From the NCBI GenBank assembly GCA_023101725.1, contig JALJCO010012876.1, positions 248,001-312,000 on the forward strand: DNA of 64,000 bases, written 5' to 3'. Origin of the DNA: Atherinomorus stipes. Its lineage: Eukaryota > Chordata > Actinopteri > Atheriniformes > Atherinidae. Positions 33,530 through 48,500 of this stretch are shown here, one piece after another; positions within the stretch are counted from its first letter, which is position 1, and each line of letters starts with the position of its first letter. The notes beneath the pieces are model-generated. The model saw only the letters and a list, made by a program, of their open reading frames with translations. It ran no database searches and was not told where the DNA came from. A program made the position numbers and the translations under genes.

Positions 33530-36500
33530 ATGTCCCAGACCAACTCATCTCTCCTGGACGAGGTGATGCGGTGGAGTCAGGAAACTTGTCGCCAGGAACT
33601 CAAGTCTGTCCTCCCCAAACTCACCATATCCTCTCTAACACAGCTTTCCAGTGTCTCTTCCGTGACTTCACAGCTCACAGCTTCATCAAAATGTGATAGG
33701 AGCTTTATGTAACAGGAGTGGCGCGAAAGCATCTAAACTTTTGTAGGGTAGTGGGCTCATATTTAAGATAGTTGTGAATAGTTTGCGCATCATCAGTAAT
33801 CAAACAGAGCATGAACATTATTAATTATTTTCTTGAGGAAGTTTGTGTTTTGCCCTACTGTTTCCACCTTGAGGTGATTGGCAGGCTTGTACAGTAGAAA
33901 TAAATTTATATTAATGTTGTGCTTTTCCTTGACTGTTTGCACTCTTTGCATCATGAATCAGAAAGCTGGGATGACCATATACGCAAGTTTTTTTTTTCTT
34001 AACCTATTATAAGATTAACCTCTTATGTTGTACTTTGACTAGTGTTAGTTATCTATCCATAAACTGTATCTTTCCAGGTATACTAAAGATAATTACAGAA
34101 ATGTTTCTCCCGCATATTGGTTTGTCAGAGCTGGAAGATGAGTGTTTTTCTAAGATCTTACCAAAGGTAAAATTGATAAATGTGCATTGCTTTGTGGACT
34201 TTTAATGCGAATACTGTTATATGCATGCTATAGATATGACGGAGTGGCTACCGGTGTGGCATTATATTGCATTTACTCAAGGGTATAGATTTTGTAGAAG
34301 CGTACTGAGCTGTTTTGTACATGTAATGACTGTGGCTTTACCTGCTAGAATATGAATACAGATCTGTCTTCTCTGTATAAGATGCTGAATCGTGAATGGG
34401 TGGTGCCTTTTCTTCAGAGCACTTGAGCTTAGCAGATCTGTGTTATAAAAGATCCAGGGTTCAATGTGCTTGTGCTTGCTCTCATTCTGCATGCAGCTCT
34501 CTATTGGTGTGCTGTTTACTTGGTTGCACTTCACTGCCCTGAAATGCATCTACATCGACTGGACTGATCCAACTATATATGCCATGTGTCTGTTTGGCAA
34601 GCACATGTTCTTAGTTCTTTGCATATAGTGGTTGATGTTTATTTGTTTGTGTGTGTGTGATGGACTGTGTTTGGGGAATGGCTTTTATGTGTTGGCTTGT
34701 GGTAGTGTATGCAGTGTGCTCTGTTTTTTTTTTTTTTTTTTTTGTGTGGTAGGATGAGAAAGAGAACAAGCACACAGAACTCTGATTCTTTTATAACCCA
34801 AGTGTGCAAAGCCCAGGTCCTCAGATGGCATTAAACCACCCACTCAGGATCCAGGGACCTATACACAGAAGACAGATCAGTACTCAGATATACCGCTAAA
34901 AAATTAAGGGGACACTTGGAGTTACATTGGGTTGTTTAATAGTTCCCTTTACTTTTTTAACAGTATACTAACAGGCAAAGCCAGGGCCGTCACACAATCA
35001 TCTTTATCTGATGTGAATGTCAACAGGCAGTGCTGGTGTTCAACGGCATGATGAAAGATATTATGGATCAAGTTGCTGGGCTTTCAAGTCAAAATACTGA
35101 ACTCTGTGCCTTTCTGAGGAACATTTTACAGGTACTTTTACACAATATGTTTCAAAAAGGTACAGTAACAAGTTTTTTTTTTTCATAGATGTAAGTATAT
35201 GTAAAGTACATTTTACATTTGTCCTACTTTACTTTTATTCAATACGTTGATATTTTGTTTCAGGCAATGATGCAGATAATTGATGCATTTTCCACTTGTG
35301 TTCGTCATGTTGGCTCATTTGAAGAAGCCCCCAACCTGGATGTTATCCGTTCACTACCTATTTGTATTCTGAAGGTCCTGAGGGAAACATTTCAGCACTG
35401 TAAGGTTAGTTTGGAAATTTCTGTCAAAAGAAACATTAAAAAAGGAAAACGTGTATAACATGTTTGAAAGGTCAAGTATTTTAACTGAAAAAATGCATAA
35501 CTGGAAAAAAAATTCAGTATTGTCATCCAGTCTCTTTGATAAAGGGAGATGACCTCACACTCTCATTAAGCACTTTTGGATATGATGCAGATTTCACAGT
35601 AGAATCAGTGCTGCCCATTTCCCCCACCATAATATATCTGTCACCGTGTTTCACTGTTGTTATGGGGCTCTGAATAGATACATGTGGTCTACATTAAACA
35701 TGTCTGACCAGACTTTCACTGCCTCACTCTTTTTTTGTAATGGTCATATTTTTTCCCCCTTTTTTCAGGATCTGAAAATGCTTAGAAATAACCATTTAAA
35801 GTAGTCTTTAACTTGAGTACATCATATTCATCTCCAGGCTTTATACAAATTTTCATCTTTATGATGCTTCATAAAAACCAACAAATTCAACAGGGTGCTC
35901 ATGCTTTACAGATTAACTATGCTTCTGTGCAGAATTTGTTCCGATCTGTGGCCTGTTGTGCATTGTTTGATAACCAAATACCATGATTTAGTTAATTAAT
36001 GATTGTTTGAATAATTGAACCAATTGAATTTTTACATTGATTGATTTAATGTCTCACTTGTCACTATTACTCAAGTTTTTTTTAATCCAGCAGATTGGAC
36101 GAAAAAAAAACAAAAAAACACAAGCATTGAGTGTTATGCTAATACTACTAATATAAATGATTTTATCTGATGTAATTGTTGCGTTTACTTGTTATAATGA
36201 ACTGCAAGGGTACTATAGTTCAATTTCTACATAAAATAAACTAAGCATTGAATAATAGCTAATTAGTATGATGCAATTATTCATTATCTCAGTTGCAATG
36301 TTATTGAGTTTTAGGTCAAAAGTTAGAGTTGATTATTGAGATCTAATTCTTAGTTGATTATATTTAGATATATACTGTAGTTCCTGTTGATGTTTTTCAT
36401 TTTAAACTACAATTTTAAATAATGTAAAATACAGTTACAGGTGCTTTTGTCTTCCTCCTTTTTCCCAAAATAATAAGCATCTTAATTCAACAGAAACAAC

Positions 36501-39500
36501 TGAGTGACGTACAAAAAGAACATAAAATCAGCAGCCACTTATTTTAATCTGATCCACTTTATTCAAAGACCAACAGGAAGCACATGGAAATACTGAAATG
36601 AACCCAGATGTTTTCTCCTTGTTATTCACAGGATAGTGAGATAGTGTACAGTGGCCGTCTGTCCCTGGTGGCAGACCTGCTGCAGGGGCTCTTTAAAGAG
36701 GCCTATTCCCTGCACAAGAATCTGTTGGAGGTCCTGGACAGGATTTCTCTGGATAGCAGCGCCCCAGACGAGGAAGTTTCTGGTATCGTTACAGGTGTGT
36801 TTGCTTAGGTTTGCATGCAGGAATAATCTTGTTTTTTATTGCCACATTCTTTATCATCAGACCTTTCCCTTACTTGCACAATATACATAAAATCTTGAAT
36901 GAAATCCTGAAATGATGTCCTATCATTTCTTTCTTTGTTTTTTTTTTTCTTTTTTTGCAGTGATTCATACTCTTCTGGATATCTGCTCTGTTATCGCCAA
37001 CCTGGACATTGCACTACATGCAAACACATGGAAGTTCCTAATCAAGTAAGCCCCATTAATTGTCCTTTTATTCTTCATACTGGGTAAATTACTTGAGAAC
37101 AGGGTACATTAGATGACTTTAGGCAAGTGTGTTGCATTTTCTTTTCTGCTGTAGTTATTATTATTATTTTTTCAGACAGAGCCTGAAATACCAGGCATTG
37201 GTGGAGGACCGTCTAAATCACGGTGACATCAGCAACAGCCTGTCTGACAACCTTTTAGTCTCCCTGTACAACTGTGTAGAGTTGGCTGAACAGATAAATC
37301 AGGCTGGTTTACAGGTAGGAAATCTAACTTCTTGTAATTGAAAAAAGAAAAGGTATATCAATATTTATAAATTATTTTTGGAGGATTTAAAGATAATTGT
37401 GGCTCTTGAATGAGAAATTTTTGTCATCAAAATTTTATGATACTTTTACATTTCTTAAAGCTTTTTGGAGATTTGATAACACTTGACTTTTAATGCGCAT
37501 TAAATGGCTCCATGTGTTCACACCTTTGACTGGTGCTGTTTGTTAATGCAGCAACCATTGTTGGCTTGTTAACTGCCCTGTTGCTCTCTCTAAACAGTTT
37601 GTATGAACTGTCCTAAATACATGACAAATTATTACTATTTCCTATGCTGTAACCCCTTGTTCTCACAAAAAAATGTGCCCTGTTGTTGAATTGTGCATGT
37701 TCAAAGATGGACTTGATCACATGAGTTTTTTTTCTTAAAGTTCTTTTGCCCTTTTGTTTTTTTCCAGGAGTCTAAACAAAGCCCAGAATACAAGTTGTTC
37801 CAAAAAACTGCAAAGATGTGCAGATTCTTTGCCAACACTTTGGTTCATTATATAAAGGTATCATAAATGAGAGGTTTTTTGTAACCTCTTATCATACATT
37901 TAATCTTTTACTTGGGAAGACAAAGAAATCTAAATATACTTCCTCATTCTTTATCCATCCAACAGGAATTTAAGTTTTTTCTGACAAAGTACTGTAGCAA
38001 CTTGCATCAACTCTATCTCCAAATGATCAAGTAAGTGTTGTTTTCCTGTGGACTTTAGAAGTCAATTTTAAGGTCTTCAATTAATCTTTTGATTTTTGTG
38101 GTGTATTTGATTATGACGATGAGGCTGATGTCTTTCAGGAAGTTCCCTCCTAGCTTAGGTGCCCCAGCTCTTCCCACGGATCTCTCTGGGGAGCTGAATG
38201 CAGCAGCTCTGGTTCCCATGGATGCTTTCCTGCTCCAGCTGTTGCCACTAAGGCCCTTTGCTGAAGCTGTCCTCCAGCAGGACCCAAGTGAGTGTCAATG
38301 CTTAGAGCTTTGCAATTTTATAACAGTCAGGATTGTGCTCTCTAGAAATATCAGGTGCTTGCTGTAACTGCCAAGAAAACAAGATTTAGAGAAAACTTGA
38401 CCTACTCTTTGAATAAACTAATGCGTCAAAATAAACTATACTTACGTTATTTTGATTTTGTTTGCCATAGGCTAATGTTCGTGTTTTGTGTTGCTCTGTG
38501 TCTGTGAGCACGCTAAAATTCAAAAATTGAAATGGAAAATTATGGGATACAAAAATCACACATTCTCTGTCTATTGCTGGTCTATTTTTATAAAAATTGC
38601 TAAGAATTGAAGCTGATGCTGGCCCTGTATAATTTTTATCAGAGCATCACTGATATGTCTCTGCATCTCATATACAGTATTGCCATAACTAACTCAAAGC
38701 TTGCCTGAAAATCTACAATTGCCTGATCTCCAGGTAATTTGTCTGAAATTAAATGAAAAAATACTTTTATGTATCCCAGAGGGAAACAATTAAATTAGAA
38801 TATTTGTAATATATTCCATGATATATTTAGAAAATGTGTATTTTTCAAACAAAATAATGGGTCCAACTGTTGATTTCTACTCATCCAATAAGATATGCAA
38901 TGCACTCCGTATAGGGTTGAATCCTGAACATGAACTCCCTCAGTGTCTCCTGCTGGTGAACATCATGGGGCAGCTGGCTGGCCAGCCTGAGGAAGTGCTG
39001 CAGCATTGGTACCCTGGGAGCCAATTCTCAGAGGAGACACCCCGGTAATGAACTTTTTTCATTATTATGATATCTGTAGTATTTTGAAAATTTAAGTGAT
39101 TGATTCCAATTTAAACTTTTTTGTTTTTCTACAAATGATCAAATTCAGCTTTAATACTTTTACATATGAGTTTTTTTAGGCAAGGCAAGGCAAGTTTATT
39201 TGTATAGCACATTTCATGTACAGAACAATTCAAAGTGCTTTACATAAAACATTATAAGCAAAAGGGAGATAAAAAAAAACAACAAAAAAAACAAGTCTGC
39301 ACACTGTATTGCACACTGTATTGTCAGAAAGTTTGATTTGTCTAATTGTGTCTAATTGTGTTATGATTAAATCACACAGAGATTAAAGGAGACAGTATGC
39401 TAGTTTTCACAAGTTTATGCAATCCTGAGATTTCAGTTCAATGTTTGTGACATGCTTTGGTGAAAATACCACAGAAAGATACACCATAAAACCCTTTTTC

Positions 39501-42500
39501 TATCATGAATTTGCACTTCAATAATCATGGCCTGTTTCAGGGCATTCAGTGATGACTTACTCTCATCCACTTTCTTCTGCATCTTTTGAGATACGTAGTT
39601 CCAATAACCCTTAAAGCGCTTTATGACCAGAAAAAGTTTACAATAAATTGCACTAGAGTTAAAGGAAGCCCTATCATGAAAAATGGACTTTTAAGAGCTT
39701 TTCCTCATGTTACTATGTTATTTCCTCATAAAAACTTCATTTAAGTAGTTTTTTTCTTCATTTGTGCATATTTAAGTAATGTATATGAATATTCAGGCCA
39801 AGCTCTAGCTTCCTTAAAGGTAGAGTCTGGCGTTTCCCCCCTGAAAATAAACGTTAGACTTGTGCAAGTGGAAATCCGTCTCAAACTGCACCTTTGGGCC
39901 TCTACTCGCATGCCGTGGCATCTTTGAATGCAACTTTCTCCTCCCCTGCCTGTAATTCGCTCTTTAGCTTTATTTTGTTGTGTTCGGGACGTTTCTGGGT
40001 GGAGATTTCTGTTTATATCACCAGCCAATGACAGAGCTAAGGGCATGACGCCGGGTGGGAATAAGCTCATGATTGGAGCAGACGGCAGTCACTTGAACTC
40101 TCGAAGGAAAAAGAAAGAAAGAAAAAAAAAAAAAAAAACTGCGGATGCACCGAAGAAAAGGTAAGCACTTTAGATAATGCAAGTTGGAAAACCAGGGCTA
40201 ATATTAGTTTGGCTTTTACCCGCTTCTGAGCTCTGAAGGAGAAGCTTGAAGCTGAATAGTTTGAAGAACGAGGCGGCCATTAGCCTGAGAGGGAGGGGTG
40301 CTAAGTTTGAATGCTGCTGTTTGCAAACAGAAATGGTGGGGGGACTTCGGACTCTTCCTGTAACATAACTGACTGACACCGGTATACCCAACGAGGTGGC
40401 ACCAATCACGAAGCGTCAAATGCGCATGCACAGCATCGTAGCAAGACGCCCTCGCTGTTCAACAGAAACTCTTAGAGAATCCTAACCTGTACACACTCTC
40501 TGAGGACAAAACTAACAGCCTGCAGGAAGATTTCCTCAGACAAGCAGCCATCAGCTAACAGACTTTTGCTCCAGAGTTCAGGAGAAGTTTTTTTTTTTTT
40601 TTTTTTTTTAAGCTAGAGGATGGCAAGTTGGGAAAAATGTGGTTGCGTTCGGCGTGAAAGTTTTATTTGTTGTACTGGAAGAATCGACTTGCCAGAAGTG
40701 GTTGGATTTTATCATCAGGGACAGAAAAAAACCCCTCACTTCTGAAACCTGACGCAGTTCCACCATAAAAAGGTGGTGGGAAGCTAAAGAACCAGTTTTT
40801 AGTCTGGTTCTGGTTCGAACCAGCGCTGGAAGCAGCTCGGTGGATAGGGTGACCTGAGTACCGTACAGCAGTTTGTGTCGTCGCAAGATTCGGGTCGGGT
40901 CGGCCACACAGTTGTAAGTGCTGCTTACAGGCCAGAGACACCGGCAGTAGGGGGGGAAAACATCGACTCGCTCCATAAGCACTTTGTTTAGCTTTGCTAA
41001 ACACTTTGCTAATAGAATATAATTGACCCAAGTACTCAAAACACAATACCACACCACAGGTGGAGAAATGTAACAACCAGCTACTTGTTTATTGTTCCAG
41101 ATGAAAATGCAGCATAACCCTGCCTTTACGTGCGGGATCGAAATCCCTGAGCTTCAAGTCATTGCACTCCTCGGTTTTGTAGAGGCTGTTAAAAACCTAT
41201 ACTTAGAAAATGTGGTCAACATTACAAGCTTTTTTTGTACTGTCTGGTTTACTGGTATAGGGATTTCTATATTCCAAATGGAAAAAAGGAAACAATCCCT
41301 ACGGTATAACAATTTCAGTGTTTTTAGTTTGGTATGAAATGCTAAATAAAGTACTGGTAGAGTATTAATATCTTAGGTCTTATTTAAATTAGGTGGAGTA
41401 TTATACAGTTACAGCTAATGAGAATTTTGTGTTGACAGCAAAATAAAAAGGAAAGTGAGTGTAGCATCATTTGATATTGAAGGTAGGTGGAAATAAAGAT
41501 GAGGTTTCTGGATATTTTTATTTTTCCCTGGGGCTGTGATGTAGAAATCTCCTGCAAATCTGAACCGCACACCATCTGATACTGTCTGACTAGGCCAGTG
41601 GTTCTCAAACCTTTTTTTGCATGGCCCCCTTTTCATTGGAAATAATAATATCAAGTCCCCCATCTCACCACCGCTACTACATGCACCCAAACATTTACCA
41701 TGAGATACATGAAAAATTGCAGTGCATTTGGGGGGGGGGGATACCTTTTGAGTCATCATCAGTTGTTCATTAGTTCTTTAAAGAATTTGCTCATTTTTTG
41801 TTAGAAGTACAAAAACTATAGGCCTGACTGTGCCCCCTTGACAGAGCCCTGAGCCCCCCAGTTTGAGAACCACAAGACTAGGCGGTCTCAAATGCTTCAG
41901 AGTACCCTTTTAAAAGATTGCATCATTGGCAGGCCGATATAAGCTGAAAAAAAAAAAGTACAGTTAAGATTGCTGTGTCATGAAACTGAAAACAACTATG
42001 AGTTGTACTGTCTCTGTATGTCCTGAATATTTTTCCTTTGCCCCCCCCAGGCTTCCTCTCTACACGGCTCTCTTCATTAGTTTTCGCCGATGCTATATTG
42101 AGCGTAAAGTCCCTGTTCTGTTGCCAGGGGTGATGCTCAAGGGTCAGGCTCAGATCAAAGTCTCCCTGCACCACCATGTCTGCGTGCAGCTCTGTGCCAG
42201 TGTAGCTGTGCTTCCTCCTGCGTACTTTCCTGTGCTGGTGAGATCATTGACCAACCACATCCAGTTGACTTTGCAACATCAACAGAAGAACACTGCTTGC
42301 TTATATGGCTTACCTCCTACTATAAATTCATACTACAAATATCTTAATATTTGGTCAGGAGTTATTAAAATTAACTTCTTGGACTCAGTTATGCATTATT
42401 ATATGTTGCTTTAGAAACCATTTGTTTTGCTCCAGACTTCTTCTCCAGATTCTTTTTATAAGGGCTATTCAGAATACCCTTTTTTTTTTTTCCTTCTTTG

Positions 42501-45500
42501 GACTCCAGAAAGTGACCTTAATTTAAAAACTCACTACATAAATAGCTAAGCACATCTGAGGAAAAAAAAAAAAAAAAAAAAGTCAATAAATCTTTTATAA
42601 TCAGCAGTGAAGTTGCTGACATTCCTGTTGTGAGAAGGATGTCTGGTGGATAAGATTAGATACTACTATATATTATTATTTGCACATTTGAAAGTAATAA
42701 ATACCTAAATCCCAGAACTGAAAGCAAAATATCTATACATTGACTACATAAAGATTTTGGGTTGTTGTGGTTTATTGATGGATACTGCGGTCTGAAAAAT
42801 ATAGAAAGCAATTGTATCTTTGCAGCCGCAGTCCAACCAGTCATAGCACTTGAAAATGCTTGTCGGGGAAAGAAACACAAAGTCTTTTGTGTTATCTGAA
42901 AATTCTCTGGGGGTAAAATATCTACACAGACTAGTAGAAATGATATTAGATAAAGCTTGACCTTGTATGAACCCGACTTTATACCAACTTTCATAATATT
43001 AGTCGGTATGTATTCTCCAGCTGTGTCAGAATTTTGTACATGTTCATAATTAATATTGGCAATGTAATGGACATCTGGAGCCAAAATTGAGAATAAAATG
43101 GGAGTCTAGTTTAAAATATTTTGGACATCTGATTACTTTGGGCTTGTTGGCAGTGGTTTAGTTCAGGATTTCCTTTAATTCAAAGCAAGTTATTCTTTCG
43201 TTTTAGTTTTTCCCTGTTAAATATTTTTAAATGATTTTTTTTCTACCTTTTTGTGTGTCTGGCTTCCCCTCTCCCTTATCGCCGTTTTTCAGGAACGTTG
43301 TTTGGTTGATGCCGTGCTGCAGGCTGATACTCAGACAGCTCTGCTGGCAACAGATGTGTGGTGTTTCACAGCACGGTAAGAAGAGAAGGAAGGGTAATGT
43401 TTTCATGTGGAAAAAATGACATCAACAGGGGTTTTTTCTTGTTTTAAAACATCTATAAAAGAAGCAGTATGTGGAGTTTCCATGATTTTTAAAGAGATTA
43501 CACCCAAAAAAGGTGGGAAAGTCATCCAAGTTGCATAAACAGCATGATTAAAAAACAAAACAAACAACAGAAAACTGTTGTGAAACCACTTGTGCATTGA
43601 GAGCATACAGTAAACAGCAACAGTGCATTTGCAATAATAAGCTGCACCAAAATAGGCAACAGTTTTAATTAAATCTTGAGCTCTGTGCCACTAAGCAAGA
43701 AATTTGGAGTATTCCTCTCTCCGCAATACTCTCATGATTATTCTTGTTACTCCATATTTTTTTTTTAAGAACCCCTTTCTTTATTTTATTGTTTTTGTGC
43801 CATTGCTCGTTTTCATCTTTCCTGAACATGAAACCTCAGTTTGAATTTCATTTTTGCCCAGTGATCGCAAGGCACACTGGTACTCTGTGATAACAAAACC
43901 ACAAATCATGATGTGCCTCCCACCACGCTTTACAGCTGGAACAAGATGGAGGGGGTGCTCAATTATAACATCAGAAGTGCAACTAGTGGTGCACTCAGAT
44001 TGTATTCTAGACAGATATCCCATATTATTACTCTGACACATAATTTTATTGTTTTTTATTGACTTTTTTTTTTCTTTGGCCTTATTTTTGTAATTATTTT
44101 GTCCAACTTTCTATGTACTACTCTCAGCTATTTTAAGATGAGTCCATCTTAAAATGATTGCTGCTATTTTTGCTAAACCTGATTTTTAGCTCTTTTTTAT
44201 TTTTCGGTATATTCATCTTCATATGCTACATTGAATCAACTGCTGCAATTGTCTTGGCTTACAGATATGGGACAGCAGAACTTTGTCTACACCATGTCCT
44301 CCTTATTGCTCAACTGGTGAGTAGAGACCAGGGATGAATATATAAAATGATACACTGTTTTTCAAACCAAAATGATGAGAAAAAACACTTATACTAACAC
44401 ACCTCAACTCATTTCTCACTCTGGCTCTAAACAGTTAAAGCTTTTGGGACCCCCTTGGGGTCTAGACAACCCCTGTTCTAGACAGGGGCAGTTCTTCTTG
44501 GTGTCCTCTACTTCTGAGCCTTCACCCTGACCATCACCTCCTCTCTGCTTCTTGCTCTTCTGCTCCAGGTGAAAGCTTGCACCACCGAGTGTTACCAGTT
44601 GTTCCACCTTGGATTGCTACTGAGACGTATGGTCTTTCTTATGACGCCAAACCATCAGGTAAAAAACAAAACGAAACAAAAAAAAAACAACCCACATAAC
44701 AGAAATGGAAATGTTTGTTTTAAACAATTACTTTGAAGTTTATACACACATTTTTTTTTCTAAACACTCTGGATCAAATTTTGCTTATAAGCTGAGCATC
44801 CACTGTTAATTACCTGCACTTATTGTAATTCTATATTTATTGTGAATGTAGAAAGGGCAAAAAAGACGAATTGCAAAATAATGTTGGTAGAATGACTAAT
44901 AATAAAAAAAAAAGACCTAAGATTGTGCATGATAATACATGGATGGATTAATGCAATGGATACATTGCATAGAATCTAGTTTTCTGCTCCAGTTTACACA
45001 CCTCATCTACACCAACCACCAGCAGGACAGAGTTCCAGCTTCTGCTTTGGAACATTGCTTGTTGGCTGTCTTTAAAAGAACAAGCAAAGTCTTGATACAC
45101 GCAGTGTTTACATCAACCTTATCAAAGTATGTGTTTTCCCAGTTGGAACTAGTGACACACTTCCCGCCATCTGAAGTGGAGAACCTTGCAGTGTGGCATC
45201 ATGTCCTCCTCAGAGCTCTTTCACAGGATGCTCGTCACCGTATAGAGGTAGAGATGATTGGCATCTGTCAAAAGGTTATGACTGACTGGCAGAATGGAGG
45301 ATTCAAGCTGGGACAAGTTGGCAAAGTGGTGAGGACAACCTCAGATAAAGTTATGTCTACTGATCTCATGACAACCTGCCAGGACCTTTTGCTAAAATTG
45401 CAGAAGGCATCTTTGTTTGCTTCTCAATACTTTTACATAGCATGAAGTGGAGCCGAATTAATGTCTGCTTGGTGCTCCAGTGATGACCCCATCATTTGAT

Positions 45501-48500
45501 AGTTTTGGAAGTACTGAGGAAAAAAAAGTAATGACTGATATTAACTATGTAGATATAGAAGGCTGGGCAATCACAGCTTTTGACCTTGTGCGTTAATGAT
45601 TAGTGGGAACAATCGTTTATTTTAAGAGTCAAGTGAGTTTGTGAAAAACAGATTACTCAGAAAGACTGTGACTTCATCTACCTGTAGTTTCATTTCTAGG
45701 TGTTGCACAACAATGTATGAAAAAAAATTCTCTTCTGTATTTAGAATGGAGCGCTACTATCCCTCTTGTTGTTGGTTCGAGGACAGTCGTCTCCTGAAGA
45801 ACAGTGCATGTTGACTGCAGTCAGGATAGTCACACAGCTCTGGTTACGTATGAGTCCTGATCAGGTGAGAATTAAGTATAAACACACACACATTGAGTAA
45901 AGTAATAAATGCAGCAGCACTGTTATATCTGTAACTCCTCTTTTCCCAGCTTCAGACCCATCCTGTGCTGCAGTGTACCATGCAGCCGCTTCTGTCGGTA
46001 ACAGCCATTTTAGTCAAAAACCTTGAGCCACAAGTCATCCATCAGGTGAGTTTTAGCTTTCACAGTGTGCATTTAACAGCTGGAGCACATTTCTGTTGAC
46101 TGTTGGGTGTCATTTCAGGCACTGTTGTGCCTGGATGCAGTGGTTTCTCAGAAGTGTTTGGATCAGCTGCTGCTGGCTGCACTGGAGTTTCTCTCTTCAC
46201 TGGGGAAGATATTTGTCCTTCCTGATAGCCAGGTAGTAAAACCAGAGTAAAATTATGTTATTGACTGCTATCATTATAAACAAAGATTTGTTTTAGTTCT
46301 CAGCCATCTTGATTTATAGTTGCACTGAGACATTTTTTTGCTTCAGTCTTAACCCTGACAAAAATTTGTTTTGCAAAAAATAGTGAAGACATTCATGAAA
46401 AGTTTAATCTTTGCTCTTATGTAATTTAGATGTGCAGTTAAGAACAAGTTTTAATTTATTCATTTTAAAAAATATATTTATTTTCACATTTCCAAATGTT
46501 AATTGGTCTCACAGAGTCAGATTCTTCCCAGGCTGAGTAGCCTGTTTGGGGTCCTTTTGGCTGACAAATCCTGGCTGCGACACCAGCACGCCCTAGAGGC
46601 CTTTTCTTACTTTGCAGAGGTAAGCCAAAACCTCTGATGTTACTGTTTAAAGCAGGGGTCGGCAACCCGCGGCTCCGGAGCCGCATGCGGCTCTTTAGTC
46701 CCTCTGTTGCGGCTCCCTGGCATTGGAAAATGAATTAATGACTATTCTACTAAAGTGTATTGTATTTTAGTTGGTTCACTTTAATAATGTGATTCTAAAA
46801 GATCAAGACAAATGTCCTCTTGAGAGACAATAAAGTTTCTTATCTTATTCTAAATTTGAGGATTATGATGATCCCTCTGAGGGATTCATGTACAGTTGCG
46901 CACTTTTCCCGAGTTTTCCGAGCACTGCAAATGCAGCACGTGAAATAAAATCCAACTCAACTATTAAAATAAAGACATAATTTATATTTTACCATTTTGC
47001 AAAGCAGCCCATTGAGTGTCAGGTGCAACAAGCAGGTAACCGCAGTAAAACGGAGAGTAACGTCCAGCATGATATGATGCGTCTCACAAACCTTTACGCA
47101 GCCAATCAGTGTTAATAACTGCACTTCATGCTCACGTGCCGCTATTGTGCAGCATAGCATGATACAGCCCTATTGAATCAGCAATCACGGAATTAAACAT
47201 TAAAAACGGAATTAATTACAAACAAAGAATATCACTGAGTGTGGACGTGCCGCGGAGCGCTGAACTTTCCTCCTGGCGCACTGTCCCACGAACGCCTCAC
47301 AGCGGAGCGTCTCTGTTGCGCTGTTGCTGCAGTTCTGGCATTTAAAGTGAATAATAAACGAGCTAAAGCTTATTTGTCCACTTCGACCCTGTCATGCTGC
47401 GCTTTGATCACTTCTCCAGCCAGGTAGGCAGACGATAGAGAAGAAAAGTGTCTGATGCACTGAGCATGTTCAGCGCTGCGTGGGCAGATTCATTTGTTTT
47501 CACTGCTGACCAGATTATTTTGCGTAGCTATGTTCATATTTTGTGAAACAGTAATTTCATTTTTACTGCACGCGCCAGTAAAAGGATGACGGCACAGACA
47601 GGACAGCGTGCTTGGTTTGCTGCTGGTAGATTAAAGCTGCGTCTTTTTCCATCCTACATAAATACAACTAAAATAGTTTTTTTTAGCTTAAAATGTTTTT
47701 TTTGCTGGATGCAGAAATGTAATTTCGTTTTCTCGTTTTTATGTTAAATGCAACACATTTAACGTTAAAGTTTTATTTAATTATCAATGTTAAAAGTCAG
47801 TTGATGCTCCAGTGTTTTCTTTATTGTAGGAAACGGGTCTAAAAGGCTGTTTGGCTGAAACAGGTTGCCGACCGGCTTATTTAAGACTTTTACATTTTTG
47901 CGGCTCCAGACAGATTTGTTTTTCGTTTTTTTTTTTTGGTCCAATATGGCTCTTTGAACATTTTGGGTTGCCGACCCCTGGTTTAAAGTGTAGTATTGTG
48001 TTAGGCCTGAACATAGCCAAATGTCTCCCTCTTGTGATAAAGAATACAAACCACGAGGAGGTGATTTCCCAGAGTTTGTGCGTGGAAGAAATAAAAACCA
48101 AAGTTGTCAATTATCTCAGCAAGGTAAGTCATATCACCATAAGTGATTAAGATCTTCGTAATTAAAAGAAACAGTGGTTAAATAAGGATCTTCTGTAGCA
48201 GACTCTCAATGCTCAAGAAGATGTGGAGTCCCGGCTACAGAGGCTCAAACCAGAGACAACAGTGATTGAGCAGCACAATGAGAAGCTAGAGAGTAAAGTA
48301 AAAGTTAACAAGACGTCTGCTGAAGCTGAAACTGTCACAGACTCTGAGGTTAGTATTAACATTTATGCACAACCTTGTCTGACTGGCCAAGTACTTCAAA
48401 CCAACTTCTGCAGTAAACGAAAGCAGACATGGGTCCTTTTTTGAAGAGATATTCCTCCTAAATAAGAGTGACAAAATGGTTTTAAAAGAGGAGACTGTCA

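Noticed and set aside
40608..41057. 149-codon minus frame in FIRRM intron 11
   Set aside because: Overlaps another long minus frame in a different phase, has biased composition and no domain; most likely repeat-derived chance.
43781..44041. Possible further Tc1 transposase piece in FIRRM intron 13 (VKRGGRHIMICGF)
   Set aside because: Resembles the KxGGGxxMxWGCF segment of Tc1 transposases, but no terminal repeats or second motif could be found, so it is not called.
45329..45445. Read-through of FIRRM exon 16 beyond 45328
   Set aside because: The frame stays open for 39 more codons, but homology to the family stops at GQVGKV, a GTGAGG donor is present, and the next exon at 45745 continues the alignment in phase.
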